The notes beneath the pieces were generated by a model. That model was not told the origin of the DNA and ran no database searches. It saw only the letters and a program-made list of their open reading frames with translations. A stretch of 64,000 nucleotides of DNA. Source: Castor canadensis. Lineage: Eukaryota > Chordata > Mammalia > Rodentia > Castoridae. A program made the position numbers and the translations under genes. Below, in pieces: positions 61,990 through 64,000 of the stretch (its first letter is position 1; each line of letters begins with the position of its first letter). Location: positions 92,410,598-92,474,597 of the forward strand of contig NC_133405.1 in the NCBI RefSeq assembly GCF_047511655.1. Reading direction: 5' to 3'.

Positions 61990-63192
61990 GAAATTTGAAG
62001 TGCTCAATTAAAACAAACATTCCTAGATACACAAGGGAACAGGAAACTATGGTCTACTCGCAGGGAAAAAAGTGATCAACCTGAAGAAGCCCAGATATTG
62101 GAGTTATAATACAAAGACTTTAAATCAGATATTACAAATATGTTAAAAAAACTGTAGGAAAATTTTCACAGAGGATTTTTAAAAAGTATGAGCACAATGT
62201 CTCAATTACAAAATATCAGTAAAGATATAGATACTATTTTTGAAAACGTGAATAGCTAAAATGAAAAATGAGATAGAGAAGTTCAATAGTAGATAGACTC
62301 ATGTTGGTGAAAGGACAATCAGCAAAACTTGGAGACAGGTCAATTTGAGATTATCCACTCTGAGGAATAGAAAGAAAAAGGAATAGAGAAAAATGAACAG
62401 AGTCTCATGGGCCTGTGAGAAACTATCAGGTGTATCTACCAACACTGGCATAATAGGATTGGCTATCCTAGTATCAGACAAAGTTGAAAACATACATTAT
62501 TAGAGATCAAGACATACATTTCGTAATGATGAAAGGGCCAATCACAAAAATATAATAAATATAGACATATAGGTACATGACAACAGAGTCCTAAAATACA
62601 TGAGGCAAAAAATGACAGAATTGAGGGGAAATAGTCCAAACAATGTATACAGGTGTGAGTAAATGTAAAAATGATAAAAAAATGACAGAATTGAAGGGAG
62701 AAAGAGGCAATTGAACAATAATAGTTGGAGTCTTCAACACTTGCTTTCAACAATGGACAGAATTATTAGTTAGAAGATCCAGAGGAAACTGAACATTGAA
62801 CAAATCCTAACAGACATCCATAGAATACTCCCAGAACAACCATAAAATGCAATCTGAAAAGAATTTTCACGTACACATGGAGCATCCTCTAGGATAGGAC
62901 ATATGTTAACCAAGCCTCAATAAATTTAAAAGGATTTAAATTATACAGTGTCTCTTCTCTGACCACAAGGCATGCAGTTAGAAAACAACAGAAGGGAGTT
63001 TGGGATACTCACAATATGTAGAAATTAAATAATGCACTCCTCAATAACATAGAAGTAAGCAGGGAAGTTTTAAAATACTTTGAGATTAGTGAAAATGCAA
63101 ATACAATTTACCAAAGCATATGGGATGCAGCTGAAGCAGTGGTAAGAGGGAAATTTATAGCTATAAATACCTATATTAAAAAAAGAAGACAT
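61990..63192 (+). mobile_element. Ancient L1, sense, ORF1 then ORF2
   Basis: An ORF1-like part at 61990-62455 (CAGATATTGGAGTTATAATA, GACAGGTCAATTTGAGATTA, AAAAATGAACAGAGTCTCAT) is followed by an ORF2 part at 62456-63192 (ATACATTTCGTAATGATGAA, GAACAATAATAGTTGGAGTC, GGGATGCAGCTGAAGCAGTG). Sequence between them is lost. Frames are broken throughout. Confidence 0.78.
62625..62676 (+). mobile_element. Ultra-short young L1 insertion
   Basis: GGGGAAATAGTCCAAACAAT GTATAC, then GTGAGTAAATGTAAAAATGA and an A-run: the last 50 bp of the young L1 3' end (compare 39070-39118). AAAAAATGACAGAATTGA at 62607-62624 and 62677-62694 is a perfect 18-bp duplication inside old L1 sequence. Confidence 0.92.
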
Positions 63193-63194
63193 TC

Positions 63195-64000
63195 TTCCTT
63201 GAAACTTGGCTGCACTGGTGGCTTGAGGTGATTGTGGTTTCAGTGATGAGTTCCCAGAAAGATGTCTCGTTCCAGGCAGGCCTCAGAAGCACCAGAATAT
63301 GTTTAGCTTCAAAAATGAAAGTTTGATAAGATTGTTCAGACCAAGAAAATTAATGCAAAACTTCATGATGGAGTATGTCAGCACTGTAAAGAAGTTCTTG
63401 AATGGCATGTAAAATACAGCAAATACTAATCATTATCAAAACATAAAAAATAGCTGGGCACCAGTGGAGATCAGGAAGATTGTGGTTCGAGGCCAGAGAG
63501 GCAAACAGTTTGCGAGACCCCACCTCCAAAATTACCAGAGCAAAAATGGACTGGAGGTGTGGCTCAAGCAGGAGAGCGCCTGCTTTACAATGAGGAAGCC
63601 CTGAGTTCAAACTCCAGCTCCACCAAACAAAACAAAACAAAACACCATAAAAAAAAATCTGTTAAGTGTTTACAAATGACAGTGAAGAATTCTTACCACA
63701 TAATGTGCAGACCATGTGCCTGTGAACTTCAAGTTTGTACAAAGTGTGGGAAAAAAGTAAGATTATTATTCTCTTTAATATAGAGACAGAAAATGTTGGA
63801 AATAATCAAAGTTCCAACAGTAAAAGAAGCTGCAAAAGAAATGAAAAAGTGGCAATGGTTTAGATTTTGATAATGACTTAGATGACACAGATGATAACAA
63901 TGAAGTGGATTAATATAATTGTTCAAAGTTTATTCAAACTATTCAAAGTTTGAGAATGTGAAATTCTGACCAACTTTTGTCTTGAAGGGTTTCCACCAAA
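63195..64000 (+). pseudogene. C9orf85: C9orf85-type processed pseudogene
   Basis: Derived from the homolog of human C9orf85, a small conserved protein of unknown role with CxxC pairs. The start ATG is at 63246 (MSSQK), followed by FKNE-like, KINAKLHDGVCQHCKEVLEW and, after a SINE, VKCLQMTVKNSYHIMCRPCA and ELQVCTKCGKK. The acidic tail ends at a stop at 63911. It is intronless, with 5' and 3' UTR-like flanks. Frameshifts near 63263 and in the C-terminal third, plus the SINE, make it non-functional. It runs past the window end. Confidence 0.85.
63450..63652 (+). mobile_element. B1-ID SINE inside the C9orf85 retrocopy
   Basis: TAGCTGGGCACCAGTGGAGA (B1 arm with a deletion), then GGACTGGAGGTGTGGCTCAA GCAGGAGAGC and an (AAAAC)n tail. 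AAAACATAAAAAA before and AAACACCATAAAAAA after suggest the duplicated target. Confidence 0.88.

Noticed and set aside
208-63652. CRISPR array, because of many near-identical repeats
   Set aside because: Repeats are dispersed in both orientations, have A tails and target duplications, and are eukaryotic SINEs.
63559-63783. 74-codon frame with cysteine pairs as a functional zinc-binding gene
   Set aside because: Its start lies in a SINE and the body is a fragment of the C9orf85 retrocopy, which is frameshifted.

Overview
This window reads as intergenic or intronic DNA from a rodent nuclear genome. The evidence is 7SL-derived B1 sequences, tRNA-derived ID-type SINEs, composite B1-ID SINEs and one young L1 lineage. 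The predominant composites (B1 joined to a shortened ID arm, plus three-part B1-B1-ID copies) make me favour a castorimorph such as beaver, but the species is an inference and I give it only moderate confidence. I found no intact host gene. No open frame looks like a conserved exon; the longest open frames (424 and 212 codons) are L1 ORF2 fragments.

Gene-derived sequence: two processed pseudogenes are recognisable. An RPS25 copy lies on the minus strand near 46.4-46.9 kb. A C9orf85-type copy lies on the plus strand from 63.2 kb to the window edge and is split by a SINE. A decayed Tigger-group DNA transposon spans about 20.47-24.37 kb and keeps a readable but broken transposase. A second, internally deleted Tigger element sits at about 52.55-53.02 kb.

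Young L1: at least nine insertions of one family, all 5'-truncated, lie at 0.72-1.39, 3.92-5.13, 21.0-22.0, 22.17-22.23, 28.4-29.5, 37.6-39.1, 47.8-50.2, 56.8-57.2 and 62.63-62.68 kb. Nearly all have direct repeats I could match base by base. One is 5'-inverted (twin priming) and two are only about 50-60 bp long. They share a G-rich 3' UTR and an A-rich tail.

Older layers: ancient L1 (mostly antisense) fills about 3.1-9.2, 12.1-12.9, 39.9-43.0, 45.3-50.3, 53.2-53.8 and 55.9-57.6 kb, and runs sense at 27.2-27.6 and 62.0-63.2 kb. MaLR/ERVL-type LTR relics occur near 1.4-2.9, 9.9-10.5, 19.3-19.9, 29.5-30.8, 31.3-31.7, 41.4-41.7, 44.8-45.1 and 54.8-55.3 kb. More than fifty SINE units are scattered throughout, often nested. 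Simple repeats include a (TG)n-(CG)n tract and a long (CT)n tract.

Repeat-poor stretches that I could not assign lie mainly at 13.4-14.5, 14.7-16.7, 32.3-33.2, 33.3-34.8, 35.3-36.0, 43.3-44.4, 50.4-51.3 and 51.7-52.5 kb. The nested order lets relative ages be read: ancient L1 and Tigger first, then LTRs, the RPS25 copy and SINEs, then the young L1 copies. Family names for old repeats come from remembered consensus patterns and were not checked by a search.
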